Of a stretch of DNA of 64,000 bases, positions 49,498 through 58,123 are shown piece after piece. Within the stretch, counting starts at the first letter, position 1; every line of letters starts with the position of its first letter. The notes beneath the pieces are model-generated. The model did no database searches. It saw only the letters and a list, made by a program, of their open reading frames with translations, and was not told the origin of the DNA. Source of the DNA: Nonomuraea guangzhouensis (GTDB lineage: Bacteria; Actinomycetota; Actinomycetes; Streptosporangiales; Streptosporangiaceae); the NCBI RefSeq assembly GCF_019396345.1, contig NZ_JAHKRM010000008.1, positions 248,001 through 312,000 on the forward strand. Direction: 5' to 3'. The position numbers and the translations under genes were made by a program.

Positions 49498-50904
49498 TCA
49501 GGACGTCCTGAGCAGTGTGAACGCGCCCCGCGCCAGCGCGACGAGCTCCTCGTAGACCTGGTCCTCGTTGAGAGCGGCTGACGGGTCGGAGGCCATGGCC
49601 GTGACCACGAAGGTGCGTCCGGACGGTGTGCGGGCCAGGTAGCTCAGGTCGAGCACGCCCGGTTCGGAGCCGCCCTTGTACCAGACCGTCGGCCACTCCT
49701 TGGCGGGCAGCTTGATCCCGCCGGTGTTCTGCGACATCACCTCGCCGATCCGCTTGTCCCGGCTCTTCGCCAGCTCCGCGTAGGCACGGCAGATGTCGGC
49801 GGGGGAGCCGAACCACTCCACCGAGTCCAGCTCGCGCGGCGCGACCCACGGGGTGACGCTGGACAGCGGGAGCTTGTCGATGACCTCCGACAGGTAGGCC
49901 CGCCGCCCGGCCGTGTCGCGTGACAGGTACTCCTTGGCGTGCCGCGGGTAGTCGCTGCCCTTGAGCGTGAACAGCTCCCTGGTGTTCAGGAACGGGGTGT
50001 TCCGCTTCGCCTGGCCGTGCCAGGCCCGTACGGTGTGCTCGACCGACGTCCGGCCGGCCTGGTGGAGCAGCAGGTCCGCGCCCGTGTTGTCGCTGATGGC
50101 GATCATCAGCTTGGCCGCCTCCAGCACCGGCACCTGGCTGTTGTCGGGACGGTCCTGAAGCTGGCCGCTCGGCAGGCTCTTCAGCTCGGGTGTGATCGTC
50201 ATCGCGGTGCCCCAGGAGAACCGGCCCTGCTCGATCTTCTTGGCGACGGCTCCCAGGACGTACAACTTGAACATCGAGCCGAGCGGGCGCGCCACACCAC
50301 CGGCGACGGCGTGGCCCGGGCGGCAGGTGCCGTCGGCCTTCACCTCGGCGGCGAGGAAGCCCACCTGGGCCGCCGCCTTGCGCGCCCGCCGGTCAAGCTC
50401 GTCCCAGCTCGTGGGCGAGGGCTGAGGAGGCGCCGGTACGGCGAACAGCGCGGAGTTGATCTTGCCGGTGGCGTCCACCGAGAGCGTCAGCTTGAGCCTC
50501 TGGGTGCCGACCAGCACGTGGGCGATCAGGGCGGTGGGCGCGGCGCCGAGGATCCGCTCCAGCCGGATCCCGCGCAGCGAGGCCAGGGTCTCGTTGAACT
50601 TGGCCGCCGGAACCTGCTCCAGGAACACCGGAGCGAGGTGCTCGGCCAGCTCGGCCGGCCCGATCGGCGCCCTGGCGGGGGCATCGAGCAGCCAGCGCAA
50701 CTGCTGCCCGACGGGCGTGCCGGGAATCTCCACGGGCGGCGCGGTGGTCGCCGGGAGCGATCGTGGAACGTTCCAATCGAAGGAGCCCGCAAGAGACGCC
50801 GTGAGCGGCCTCGTGGCGGCGACGTTCGTCGTGGCCCCTCCCGCGCACGCGGAGAGCGACACGGTCACGGCGGTCACCGCGACGGCAAAAGACGGGCGGA
50901 ACAT
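49498..50904 (-). CDS. lipoprotein serine hydrolase of the class A beta-lactamase fold
   Basis: 468 residues. Lipobox LSACAG (Cys 20). Residues about 65-165 form an extra N-terminal domain (ORF7/DUF-type helical and strand region QQLRWLLDAPARAPIGPAELAEHLAPVFL). The hydrolase part has Ser 210-x-x-Lys 213 (LGSMFKLYV), SDN at 271-273 (AISDNTGAD) and KGG at 410-412 (WYKGGSEPG) in place of KTG. The sequence resembles Cpa/beta-lactamase-related serine hydrolases of actinobacteria rather than a resistance enzyme; no clear Glu of the omega loop is visible. It may act on peptidoglycan. PBP and other wall genes lie nearby. Confidence 0.83.
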   Translation of the reverse strand: MFRPSFAVAVTAVTVSLSACAGGATTNVAATRPLTASLAGSFDWNVPRSLPATTAPPVEIPGTPVGQQLRWLLDAPARAPIGPAELAEHLAPVFLEQVPAAKFNETLASLRGIRLERILGAAPTALIAHVLVGTQRLKLTLSVDATGKINSALFAVPAPPQPSPTSWDELDRRARKAAAQVGFLAAEVKADGTCRPGHAVAGGVARPLGSMFKLYVLGAVAKKIEQGRFSWGTAMTITPELKSLPSGQLQDRPDNSQVPVLEAAKLMIAISDNTGADLLLHQAGRTSVEHTVRAWHGQAKRNTPFLNTRELFTLKGSDYPRHAKEYLSRDTAGRRAYLSEVIDKLPLSSVTPWVAPRELDSVEWFGSPADICRAYAELAKSRDKRIGEVMSQNTGGIKLPAKEWPTVWYKGGSEPGVLDLSYLARTPSGRTFVVTAMASDPSAALNEDQVYEELVALARGAFTLLRTS

Positions 50905-51036
50905 GGCAGCTCCTTCGACTCGGACTCAGGCTCGGGCCCGGACTCGGCGGAACACGTGCCCCCGGTCAACCGGCCCCGTCCTACATACCCCACCCGATGA
51001 GTCGTCGTCCTGACATCCCCGGAGTTGGGGGGGGGC

Positions 51037-51882
51037 TCAGCCGAAGACGGCGGGCGGCGGCACCGGGGCCAGCACCGCGTCGCCGTCCTTGATCGGGGAG
51101 GCGCCCGCGACGAAGTTCGTCAGCGCCTCCCCGTGCACGCACCTGGCCTGGGTGAGGCCACCGGCCGCGCGGCGGGTCAGCAGGTCGAGCGGCAGCTCCG
51201 CCCGCGAGGCGGCGACGATGAGGTTGCCGAAGCGGCGCCCGCGCATCACGCCCGGCTCGGCCAGCAGCGCGACGTGCCGGAACGTGCCCCGAACGGTCGC
51301 TACGAGCCGCCTGGCGAAGGCCAGCCCCTTGCCGTCGGCCATGTTGATCAGCAACGTGCCCGACGGGCGCAGCACCCTGGCGATGTCGCCCATGTACTCC
51401 GTCGTGGCCAGCTCGACCGGCATGGTGGCGCCGGAGAAGGCGTCGAGGACCAGCAGGTCGGCCGAGTCGTCCCAGACCTTGGCGGTGCCCTCGCGGCCGC
51501 CCTGCACGATCACCTTCAGCCGGGGCACGGATCGCAGGTCGAGCTGTTCGCGGATCAGGTTGACCAGCAGCCCGTCGGGTTCGAGGACGATGTGCCGGGA
51601 GCCGGGGCGGGTGGCCGCGACGTACCGCGGGATCGTGCACGCCCCGCCGCCCACGTGGACGCAGGCGAGCGCGCCTTCCGGAAGAAGATCGATGACGTCT
51701 GCCATGAGGCGTACGTACTCGAATTCCAGATAAGTAGGGTCTTGTAAGTCAACGTACGACTGAGGTACGCCATCCTTGGACAGCACCCAGCCGTCCTGCC
51801 TGTCCAGGTCCCGGAGTAGTTCGATCTCGCCGAACGTCACCGGGTACAGGCCGGGCATCGGCTCCCGCTGTCCTCGTGCCAC
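51037..51882 (-). CDS. spermidine synthase-like methyltransferase-fold protein
   Basis: 281 residues from GTG 51882, preceded by AGGAGGGG six bases away. CVHVGGGACTIPRYVAATRPGSRHIVLEPDGLLV is the SAM/decarboxy-SAM-binding motif of spermidine synthases, followed by DLLVLDAFSGATMPVELATTEYM, where the catalytic Asp lies, and RPSGTLLINMADGKGL. The actinobacterial members of this subgroup often lack polyamine activity proof. Divergent from the PBP gene with only 27 bases between. Confidence 0.87.
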   Translation of the reverse strand: MARGQREPMPGLYPVTFGEIELLRDLDRQDGWVLSKDGVPQSYVDLQDPTYLEFEYVRLMADVIDLLPEGALACVHVGGGACTIPRYVAATRPGSRHIVLEPDGLLVNLIREQLDLRSVPRLKVIVQGGREGTAKVWDDSADLLVLDAFSGATMPVELATTEYMGDIARVLRPSGTLLINMADGKGLAFARRLVATVRGTFRHVALLAEPGVMRGRRFGNLIVAASRAELPLDLLTRRAAGGLTQARCVHGEALTNFVAGASPIKDGDAVLAPVPPPAVFG

Positions 51883-51909
51883 GCTGATCCCCTCCTGGGA
51901 GTAAACCGT

Positions 51910-53445
51910 ATGCGACGACGAAGGCTGATTGTGCTGTTTATCGCCGTTGTCGCGGTAGTCGGCGCAGGTGCCTTCGCGATGGTGGCGTCCACGAGGGTCA
52001 AGGGCAGTGCCGCGCAGACCTCGGCCGCCTATTTCGCGGCGTGGAAGCGGGGGGACCTGCAGGGCATGGCGACCCTGGTCTACCAGCCGCCGGTGGACTT
52101 CATCACGCGGCACCGGTCGTTCTCGGAGGACCTGCACGTCGAGAACATCCAGTTGCGGCCCGGGGCCGTGAAGAGCACCGGGGAGACGTCGGCCGAGGTG
52201 CCGTTCAGCGGGAGCAGGACGCTGAGCGAGTTCGGGGCGTGGCCGTTCAGCAGCACGTTGCGGCTGGCCGTACGCGACAGGACCTGGAAGGTGCTCTGGG
52301 CGCCCGAGACGCTGGATCCCCTGCTCAAGGACGGGGGCACGGTGCGGCTGACCGAGTTCGACGGGCCCGCGGTCCAGTTGGTGACCAGCGAGGGGGAGAA
52401 GATCCCCAACGACAGCTACGCCGAGTCCTACCTCGCCGAGCTCAAGCCGGAGTTCGACGAGGTGGGGCAGGGGTGGGCGCTGGAGTCGGCGCTGCCGGGA
52501 CAGCAGACGCGGCGGCTCATGACCGTCGAGCCCAAGGTGAGCCTGGAGCGCACCACGCTGTCGCGCTCGGTGCAGGCGGCGGCCGCGCGAGCGCTCGACG
52601 GGGTGCGGGACGCGTCGATCGTCGCGATACGGCCCAGCACCGGCGAGGTGCTCGCGGTGGCCGACCGGCTGGAGAACAACTACAGCGCGTTCCGCGACTT
52701 CTTCCCGCCCGGGTCCACGTTCAAGACGATCACGGCGGCGGCGCTACTGGAGGCGGGCCTGGATCCGGCGGCGGAGGTGGACTGCCCCGGCAAGTACACG
52801 ATCCCGAACTCCAGGTCGATCAAGAACGCGGGCGAGCAGGGGCACGGCACCGTGACGTTCGCCGACGCGTTCGCGTACTCCTGCAACACCACGTTCGTGC
52901 GCGAGGCCGTCAGCCGATTATCGGCTGACGATCTGGTCGAGACCGCCGCGAAGTGGGGGTTCAACGGCGCCGAGCTGGATACGGGCCTGGGCGGCTACTG
53001 CGGCCGGATGGACCCGCCCGACAGCGTGGACGAGCTGGCGGTGGACTCCTTCGGCCAGGGCTCGGTCGAGGCGACCCCGCTGTGCATGGCGATGGTCGCG
53101 GCGGCGGTCGAGAGCGGCTCACTGCGCGTGCCGCGCATCCTGTCGAAGGACGCCGTGGAACAGATCGACGGCCCGCCCGCCGAACCGGTCGAACTCGACG
53201 AGGGGACGGTCGCAGCGCTGCGGGACATGATGGCCGCCGTCGTCGACCACGGCACGGCTGCTGACGCCGGGCTCCCGGCGGGCGTGTCCGGCAAGACGGG
53301 GACGGCCGAGGCCGGGGGGACGCGGGAGCACGGCTGGTTCATCGGTTACCGCGACGACCTGGCCTTCAGCGTCTTCGTCCGGGGCGGCGGGTCGGGCCGG
53401 AGCGCCGCGCTGCCGGTCGCGGCCCGCTTCCTGAACGGGCTATGA
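51910..53445 (+). CDS. penicillin-binding protein (transpeptidase) with NTF2-like N-terminal domain
   Basis: 511 residues. N-terminal membrane anchor (RRRRLIVLFIAVVAVVGAGAFAMV), a MecA-N/NTF2-like domain (about 35-125: TSAAYFAAWKRGDLQGMATLVYQPP), a linker, and the transpeptidase: Ser 269-TFK (PPGSTFKTITAAALLEAG), SxN at 324-326 (YSCNTTF) and KTG at 462-464 (SGKTGTAE). This is a class B-type PBP of the PbpA/MecA group that crosslinks peptidoglycan outside the membrane. GGGAG lies about 10 bases before ATG 51910. Codon 337 is TTA at the centre of a 21-base palindrome (52909-52929). Confidence 0.92.
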   Translation: MRRRRLIVLFIAVVAVVGAGAFAMVASTRVKGSAAQTSAAYFAAWKRGDLQGMATLVYQPPVDFITRHRSFSEDLHVENIQLRPGAVKSTGETSAEVPFSGSRTLSEFGAWPFSSTLRLAVRDRTWKVLWAPETLDPLLKDGGTVRLTEFDGPAVQLVTSEGEKIPNDSYAESYLAELKPEFDEVGQGWALESALPGQQTRRLMTVEPKVSLERTTLSRSVQAAAARALDGVRDASIVAIRPSTGEVLAVADRLENNYSAFRDFFPPGSTFKTITAAALLEAGLDPAAEVDCPGKYTIPNSRSIKNAGEQGHGTVTFADAFAYSCNTTFVREAVSRLSADDLVETAAKWGFNGAELDTGLGGYCGRMDPPDSVDELAVDSFGQGSVEATPLCMAMVAAAVESGSLRVPRILSKDAVEQIDGPPAEPVELDEGTVAALRDMMAAVVDHGTAADAGLPAGVSGKTGTAEAGGTREHGWFIGYRDDLAFSVFVRGGGSGRSAALPVAARFLNGL

Positions 53446-53464
53446 CCCCGTTGAGGGATTCACC

Positions 53465-53488
53465 ATAACCTACGGTACCGTAGGTTAT
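53465..53488. promoter_or_regulatory. 24-base perfect palindrome abutting the hemolysin III start
   Basis: ATAACCTACGGT followed directly by its reverse complement ACCGTAGGTTAT, with the start ATG at 53489 immediately after. Such long symmetrical TACGGTACCGTA-centred sites are typical TetR-family operators in actinobacteria. There is no room for a ribosome site, so the mRNA is probably leaderless. Confidence 0.85.
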
Positions 53489-54136
53489 ATGACGACCATC
53501 TCCGCGAAGCCGAGGCTGAGAGGCTGGTTGCACACAGGAGCGTTGCCCGTGACGCTGGTCGCCGGGTTCGCGCTCGTGGCGCTCGGCCCCACGCTGCAGG
53601 CCCGTCTCGCGTCCGCGATCTACGCGATCACCTCGGGCCTGCTCTTCGGCATCTCGGCCACCTACCACCGTGGCACGCTCGGCCCGCGCCTGGCCGAGGC
53701 GCTGCGCCGCTTCGACCACGCGAACATCTACCTGATCATCGCCGGCACCTACACCCCCTTCGCGCTGCTCGCGCTCGACGGGGCCGCCCGCGTCGCCGTC
53801 CTGGCGGTCATCTGGGGCGGCGCGCTGTCCGGGGTGCTCTTCCGGGTGTTCTGGATGAGCGCGCCACGCTGGCTCTACACGCTCCTCTACCTGGCGCTCG
53901 GCTGGACCGCGATCTTCGTGATGCCGCAGCTGCTCGAAGGCGCGGGTGTGGCGGCCGTCGTGCTGGTCGCCGTCGGCGGCGCCTTCTACACCGCCGGAGC
54001 CATCGTGTACGGGCTGCGCCGCCCGGATCCGTCGCCCGGCTGGTTCGGCTACCACGAGGTGTTCCACGCGTTCACGGTGGCCGCCTACGTGGTGCAGTAC
54101 ATCGCGGTGTCGATCGTGGTCTACTCCCACGTGTAG
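53489..54136 (+). CDS. hemolysin III (PAQR) family membrane protein
   Basis: 215 residues with seven predicted helices. LLFGISATYHRGTLGPRLAEALRRFDHANIYLIIAGTYTPFALLAL carries the PAQR Ser-x3-His and His-Asp residues, and the third region FGYHEVFHAFTVAAYVVQ the two His that complete the zinc-type site. These proteins are hydrolase-like membrane enzymes related to adiponectin receptors; in bacteria they are linked with membrane fluidity. The palindrome 53465-53488 should control it tightly. Confidence 0.92.
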   Translation: MTTISAKPRLRGWLHTGALPVTLVAGFALVALGPTLQARLASAIYAITSGLLFGISATYHRGTLGPRLAEALRRFDHANIYLIIAGTYTPFALLALDGAARVAVLAVIWGGALSGVLFRVFWMSAPRWLYTLLYLALGWTAIFVMPQLLEGAGVAAVVLVAVGGAFYTAGAIVYGLRRPDPSPGWFGYHEVFHAFTVAAYVVQYIAVSIVVYSHV

Positions 54137-54204
54137 CTGGCGAATTACTGACTTTTGACCGAGTGGTGGTCTGCTCTCGTGATCGATCGGGAGATCACCC
54201 CAAT

Positions 54205-54738
54205 ATGGAGCAAATAGCACACACCTGGTGGCTCGTCCTCATACGCGGCATTCTCGCGGTGATCTTCGGCATCCTGGCGCTGATCTGGCCCGCGATCACG
54301 CTGTACGTCCTCGTGATCTTCTTCGGGGCGTACGCGATCGTCAGCGGGATCTTCTCGCTGTTCGCCGGGTTCCGGCACGACGTCAAGTCCCGCGCCTGGC
54401 TCATCATCTCCGGAATCATCGGGATCCTCGCGGGAATCGTGGCGTTCGTCTGGCCGGGGATCACGTCGCTGGCACTGCTCTTCGTGATCGCCTTCTGGGC
54501 GATCTTCGGTGGAGTGTCGGAGATCATCGCCGGCATCCAGATGCGCAAGGTGATCGAGGACGAATGGATGCTCATCATCGGCGGCATCCTGTCCGTGATC
54601 TTCGGCGTCCTGCTGCTCATCTGGCCGGGTGCGGGTGCGCTCACCCTGGTCTGGCTGGTCGGCATCTTCGCCATTCTGTACGGCATCACGATGATCGTGC
54701 TGTCGTTCCGGGTGAAGAAGCTTGCGCCTACGGCCTGA
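54205..54738 (+). CDS. HdeD-family membrane protein
   Basis: 177 residues from ATG 54205 with GGGAG 12 bases upstream. Six hydrophobic segments in three pairs (WWLVLIRGILAVIFGILALIWP, LIISGIIGILAGIVAFVWPG, MLIIGGILSVIFGVLLLIWPG) show an internal repeat ending in WP, the HdeD (DUF308) family signature. E. coli HdeD helps acid resistance; the actinobacterial role is unknown. It ends before the lat promoter region. Confidence 0.9.
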   Translation: MEQIAHTWWLVLIRGILAVIFGILALIWPAITLYVLVIFFGAYAIVSGIFSLFAGFRHDVKSRAWLIISGIIGILAGIVAFVWPGITSLALLFVIAFWAIFGGVSEIIAGIQMRKVIEDEWMLIIGGILSVIFGVLLLIWPGAGALTLVWLVGIFAILYGITMIVLSFRVKKLAPTA

Positions 54739-54813
54739 AGCCCGGAAATTTTCCGCATATAACGGGCCTGGGCAGGGAAACGTATGCCATGTCTGGTTCA
54801 ACGTGGAGGAGAC

Positions 54814-56085
54814 ATGGACGTACACGACCGCCTTGCCCGCCATCTGCTCGTCGACGGATACCGGCTTGTGCTCGATCTGGAGCGCAGCCAAGGCTCCTGG
54901 CTCGTCGACGCCCGAAACGGCCGCCGATACCTTGACTTCTACACGTTCTTCGCGAGCGCGCCCCTCGGCGTGAACCCGCCCTTCGAGCCGGAGTTCGTCC
55001 GGCTCCTTGGCGAGGTCGCCCGCAACAAGCCCGCCAATCCCGACATGTACACCGCACACCTCGCGGACTTCGTCGACACCTTCACCCGTGTCCTCGGCGA
55101 CCCCGACCTGCCCCACCTGTTCTTCGTCGAGGGTGGTGCGCTGGCCGTCGAGAACGCGCTCAAGACCGCCTTCGACTGGAAGAGCCGCCGCAACGAGGCG
55201 GCGGGCCGGTCCCGCGACCTCGGCACCCAGGTCATGCACCTGACGAAGGCATTTCACGGCCGCACCGGCTACACCTTGAGCCTGACCAATACCGAACCGG
55301 GCAAGACCGACCGTTTCCCCCAGTTCCGCTGGCCGCGCATCGACGTACCCGCCATCCACCTCGGCGAGGTCGAGGCCGCCGAGCAGCACGCGCTCGCCCA
55401 GGCGCGCGCGGCCTTCGAGGCGCACCCGCACGACATCGCCTGCTTCATCGCCGAGCCCATCCAGGGCGAGGGCGGCGACAACCACATGCGCCCGGAGTTC
55501 CTGCAGGCCATGCAGCATCTGTGTCACGAGTACGACGCGCTGTTCATCCTGGACGAGGTGCAGACGGGCGGCGGCACCACGGGCACCGCCTGGGCCTACC
55601 AGCAGCTCGGCCTGGCGCCGGACATCGTGGCCTTCGCGAAGAAGGTCCAGGTGGGCGGCATCATGGCCGGCCGCCGGGTGGACCTGGTCCCCGACAACGT
55701 CTTCGAGGTCAGCGGCCGGATCAACTCGACCTGGGGCGGCGGCCTGGTGGACATGGTCCGCTCGCGCGGCATGCTGGAGATCGTCGAACGCGACGGCCTC
55801 ATCCCGCGCGCCGCCACCCTCGGCACACTCCTCGTCGAACGCCTCACCAAACTGCAGGTGGAGCACCCGGACCTGGTCTCCAACCCCCGGGGCCGCGGCT
55901 TGATGTGCGCCTTCGACCTGCCCGACAGAGCCGCGCGCGACGCGCTGGTCACGCGACTGCGGGACGAGGCGGGCGTGCTGGTCCTGGCCTGCGGTCCGCG
56001 CTCGGTACGGCTCAGGCCCGCGCTCAACATCCCCGAATCCGACCTCGACCACGGCCTCACGGCCATCTCGGCGGCCCTGCGCTGA
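54814..56085 (+). CDS. lat: L-lysine 6-aminotransferase
   Basis: 423 residues from ATG 54814, GGAGGAG five bases upstream. PLP class III features: FFVEGGALAVENALKTAFDWKSRRN, TKAFHGRTGYTLSLTNT, FIAEPIQGEGGDNHMRPEF, LFILDEVQTGGGTTG and Schiff-base Lys in VAFAKKVQVGG. The subfamily is lysine epsilon-aminotransferase (LAT), which makes piperideine-6-carboxylate; in cephamycin producers it feeds beta-lactam synthesis and in mycobacteria it is a starvation-induced catabolic enzyme. No beta-lactam genes are nearby, so lysine catabolism is likelier. CGGAAA-T-TTTCCG at 54743-54755 and TATAAC at 54758 may be operator and -10. Confidence 0.93.
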   Translation: MDVHDRLARHLLVDGYRLVLDLERSQGSWLVDARNGRRYLDFYTFFASAPLGVNPPFEPEFVRLLGEVARNKPANPDMYTAHLADFVDTFTRVLGDPDLPHLFFVEGGALAVENALKTAFDWKSRRNEAAGRSRDLGTQVMHLTKAFHGRTGYTLSLTNTEPGKTDRFPQFRWPRIDVPAIHLGEVEAAEQHALAQARAAFEAHPHDIACFIAEPIQGEGGDNHMRPEFLQAMQHLCHEYDALFILDEVQTGGGTTGTAWAYQQLGLAPDIVAFAKKVQVGGIMAGRRVDLVPDNVFEVSGRINSTWGGGLVDMVRSRGMLEIVERDGLIPRAATLGTLLVERLTKLQVEHPDLVSNPRGRGLMCAFDLPDRAARDALVTRLRDEAGVLVLACGPRSVRLRPALNIPESDLDHGLTAISAALR

Positions 56086-56143
56086 CGGCACGGGCACACC
56101 TTCACCGGCGCTGCCGACCCCTCTCACCCGCGGCCTGAACCCA

Positions 56144-57088
56144 TCACCCGATCCGGTGATCATTTCCGCGGGAGGTGACGTCGCGCAGCGCCGGGGCGAG
56201 CCGCTCCAGTTGATCCACGCCGACCGAGAGGTCGGTGCCGATCGGCTGCATGAGCGTCACGTGATCCGCACCGGCGGCCAGGTGCTCGCGTACCTTGGCG
56301 GCGATGTCGGCAGGGGCGCCATGGGCGACGATCGCGTCCACCAGCCGGTCACTCACCTCGGAGATCTCCCGCTCCGAGTAGCCGAGCCGGGCCAGGGCGG
56401 CCGCGACCCAGGTCAGGCGGAGGCTGCCCGACACCCACTCCCGTGCGAGAGCCCGCGTCCGGTCACGGTCGCCGCCCGGGATCACGGAGAGCCCGACGAC
56501 CAGCAGTTTGTCCGGGCCGAGTGCCTGCCGGGCCTGCGCGGTGAACTCGGGTGGCCCTCCGGCGGGCAGCGCCCCATCGGCGATCTCGCCGGCCAACGTG
56601 AGCATTTTCGGACCGTTCGCGGCGATGATCCGCGGATAGGCCACGTCGGGGGCGGGTGGCGAGGTCGGGCTGTCCATCCGGTCGCGGTAGTCGCGCATCA
56701 TGGCCAGCGGACTGCCGAACTCCCGACCGGTGTCGGCCGCCTGCTGGGGATAGCCGACCCCCAGCCCGAGCACGAACCGGCCGGGATAGGCCTGGGCCAG
56801 TACGGCCGCCGCGCCATGCATGGTCTGCGGCTGCCGGGCCCAGATGTTGGCGATGCTGGTGCCGAACACCATCCGCCGCGTGGCCGCCAGCAGCACGGCC
56901 AGCTGCACCAGAGCGTCCTTTCCGCCGACGACCTCGTTGGTCCAGACGGCGTGGTAGCCGGCGCCTTCCAGCCGCTCGACGGCCTCGCGCTGCAGGTCGA
57001 TGGACAGGGCGTCGGTGAACGAGACCGGCAGCGTCAAACCGACCGGCCCCAATGCCCGGCGGGCCGCGTCGACCACGGTGGTCCTCAT
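56144..57088 (-). CDS. LLM-class F420-dependent oxidoreductase (TIGR03620-like)
   Basis: 314 residues from ATG 57088, AAGGAG six bases upstream. Luciferase-like monooxygenase fold: GYHAVWTNEVVGGKDALVQLAVLLAATRRMVFGTSIANIWARQPQTMHGAAAVLAQAYPGRFVLGLGVGYP in segments, with the usual barrel strands. The RQPxTMHGAA pattern fits F420-dependent actinobacterial members. Substrate unknown. Divergent from a LysR gene. Confidence 0.87.
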   Translation of the reverse strand: MRTTVVDAARRALGPVGLTLPVSFTDALSIDLQREAVERLEGAGYHAVWTNEVVGGKDALVQLAVLLAATRRMVFGTSIANIWARQPQTMHGAAAVLAQAYPGRFVLGLGVGYPQQAADTGREFGSPLAMMRDYRDRMDSPTSPPAPDVAYPRIIAANGPKMLTLAGEIADGALPAGGPPEFTAQARQALGPDKLLVVGLSVIPGGDRDRTRALAREWVSGSLRLTWVAAALARLGYSEREISEVSDRLVDAIVAHGAPADIAAKVREHLAAGADHVTLMQPIGTDLSVGVDQLERLAPALRDVTSRGNDHRIG

Positions 57089-57226
57089 GAGAATGCTCCT
57101 TGGACTGCTGTGCTGGGGTTCTCAGCTTGGGACCACGGTGCGCTCAGGGTCCAATGAATGTTTCGCAAGGCGCATCTCGATTCGCGCATCACCGCAGCTC
57201 CAGAGGATGAGGCCTACGCTGGGCGC

Positions 57227-58123
57227 ATGCCCGACTCGCCACTGCCCCCGGAGGATCTGGATCTGCGGCTGGTGCGCTCGTTCGCCACCGTCGCCGAGCA
57301 CCGGCACTTCGGTCGCGCCGCCGCCGCTCTCCATCTCACCCAGTCCTCGCTGAGCAGGCAGATCGCCCGGCTCGAACAGCAGGTGGGCGCCCGCCTGCTG
57401 GACCGCACTCCGCAGGGCAGCCGGCTCACCGACGCCGGAGAGGTCTTCCTCCCCCTCGCCCTCGCGCTGCTGCGGTCCGCCACCCGCGCCGTTTCGCGGG
57501 CCCGGGGCGCCGCCCAGCCCAGCCGGATCGTGATCGGCTACATCGGCAACCTCGTCCTCACCCCGGCGGTGCGCGAGCTGCGCCACCGGCATCCCGGCGC
57601 CGAGGTGCGGATCCTTCACCTGGCCTGGGACGAACCACGCGCCGCGCTCCTCGACCACCGGGTGGACGCGGCGGTGGCCCGGCTGCCGTTCCCCACCGAC
57701 GAGCTGCACGTCACGGTCCTCTACGACGAACCCCGGGCGCTGCTGGTGCCCGTGGATCACCGCCTGGCGGGCAAGGCATCGGTCACCCTCGACGACATCG
57801 CCGACGAGCCCATGCCCCGGGCACTCGACCCGGTCTGGAACGCCTTCTGGCGCGCCGACCCACGGCCCGACGGAAGCCCGGCGCCCGACGGTCCCCTCAT
57901 GGAGGCGGGCGAGGACAAACTCGAACTCGTCGCCAGCGGGCAGGCTGTCGTCATCGTCCCGGCCACCGCCCGCGTCGGCAACGTGCGTCCCGACCTCACC
58001 ACGATCCCCTTGGTGGACGTCGAGCCCAGCCACGTCGTGCTGGCCACCCGAGCCGACGACCGCAGCCGCCTGGTCGCGGCCTTCCGCAAATGCGCCGAAG
58101 CCCATCTCACCGGGCCAGGGTGA
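57227..58123 (+). CDS. LysR-family transcriptional regulator
   Basis: 298 residues from ATG 57227 (MPDSPLPPEDLDLRLVRSF); an upstream in-frame ATG overlaps the control region. Helix-turn-helix HFGRAAAALHLTQSSLSRQIARLEQQVGARLLDRT, then SRIVIGYIGNLVLTPAVRELR opening the ligand domain. Without clear ribosome site. In the 138-base divergent gap GGACC and GGTCC (about 57126-57151) are candidate half sites. The likely target is the LLM oxidoreductase gene. Confidence 0.9.
   Translation: MPDSPLPPEDLDLRLVRSFATVAEHRHFGRAAAALHLTQSSLSRQIARLEQQVGARLLDRTPQGSRLTDAGEVFLPLALALLRSATRAVSRARGAAQPSRIVIGYIGNLVLTPAVRELRHRHPGAEVRILHLAWDEPRAALLDHRVDAAVARLPFPTDELHVTVLYDEPRALLVPVDHRLAGKASVTLDDIADEPMPRALDPVWNAFWRADPRPDGSPAPDGPLMEAGEDKLELVASGQAVVIVPATARVGNVRPDLTTIPLVDVEPSHVVLATRADDRSRLVAAFRKCAEAHLTGPG

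Noticed and set aside
49498..50904. Class A beta-lactamase resistance gene
   Set aside because: SxxK, SDN and a KGG motif are present, but the KTG motif is altered, the omega-loop Glu is not evident and an extra N-terminal domain exists; called a serine hydrolase instead.
54814..56085. Edge of a cephamycin biosynthetic cluster
   Set aside because: lat alone is not enough; neighbours are HdeD, LLM and LysR genes with no peptide synthetase or isopenicillin synthase.
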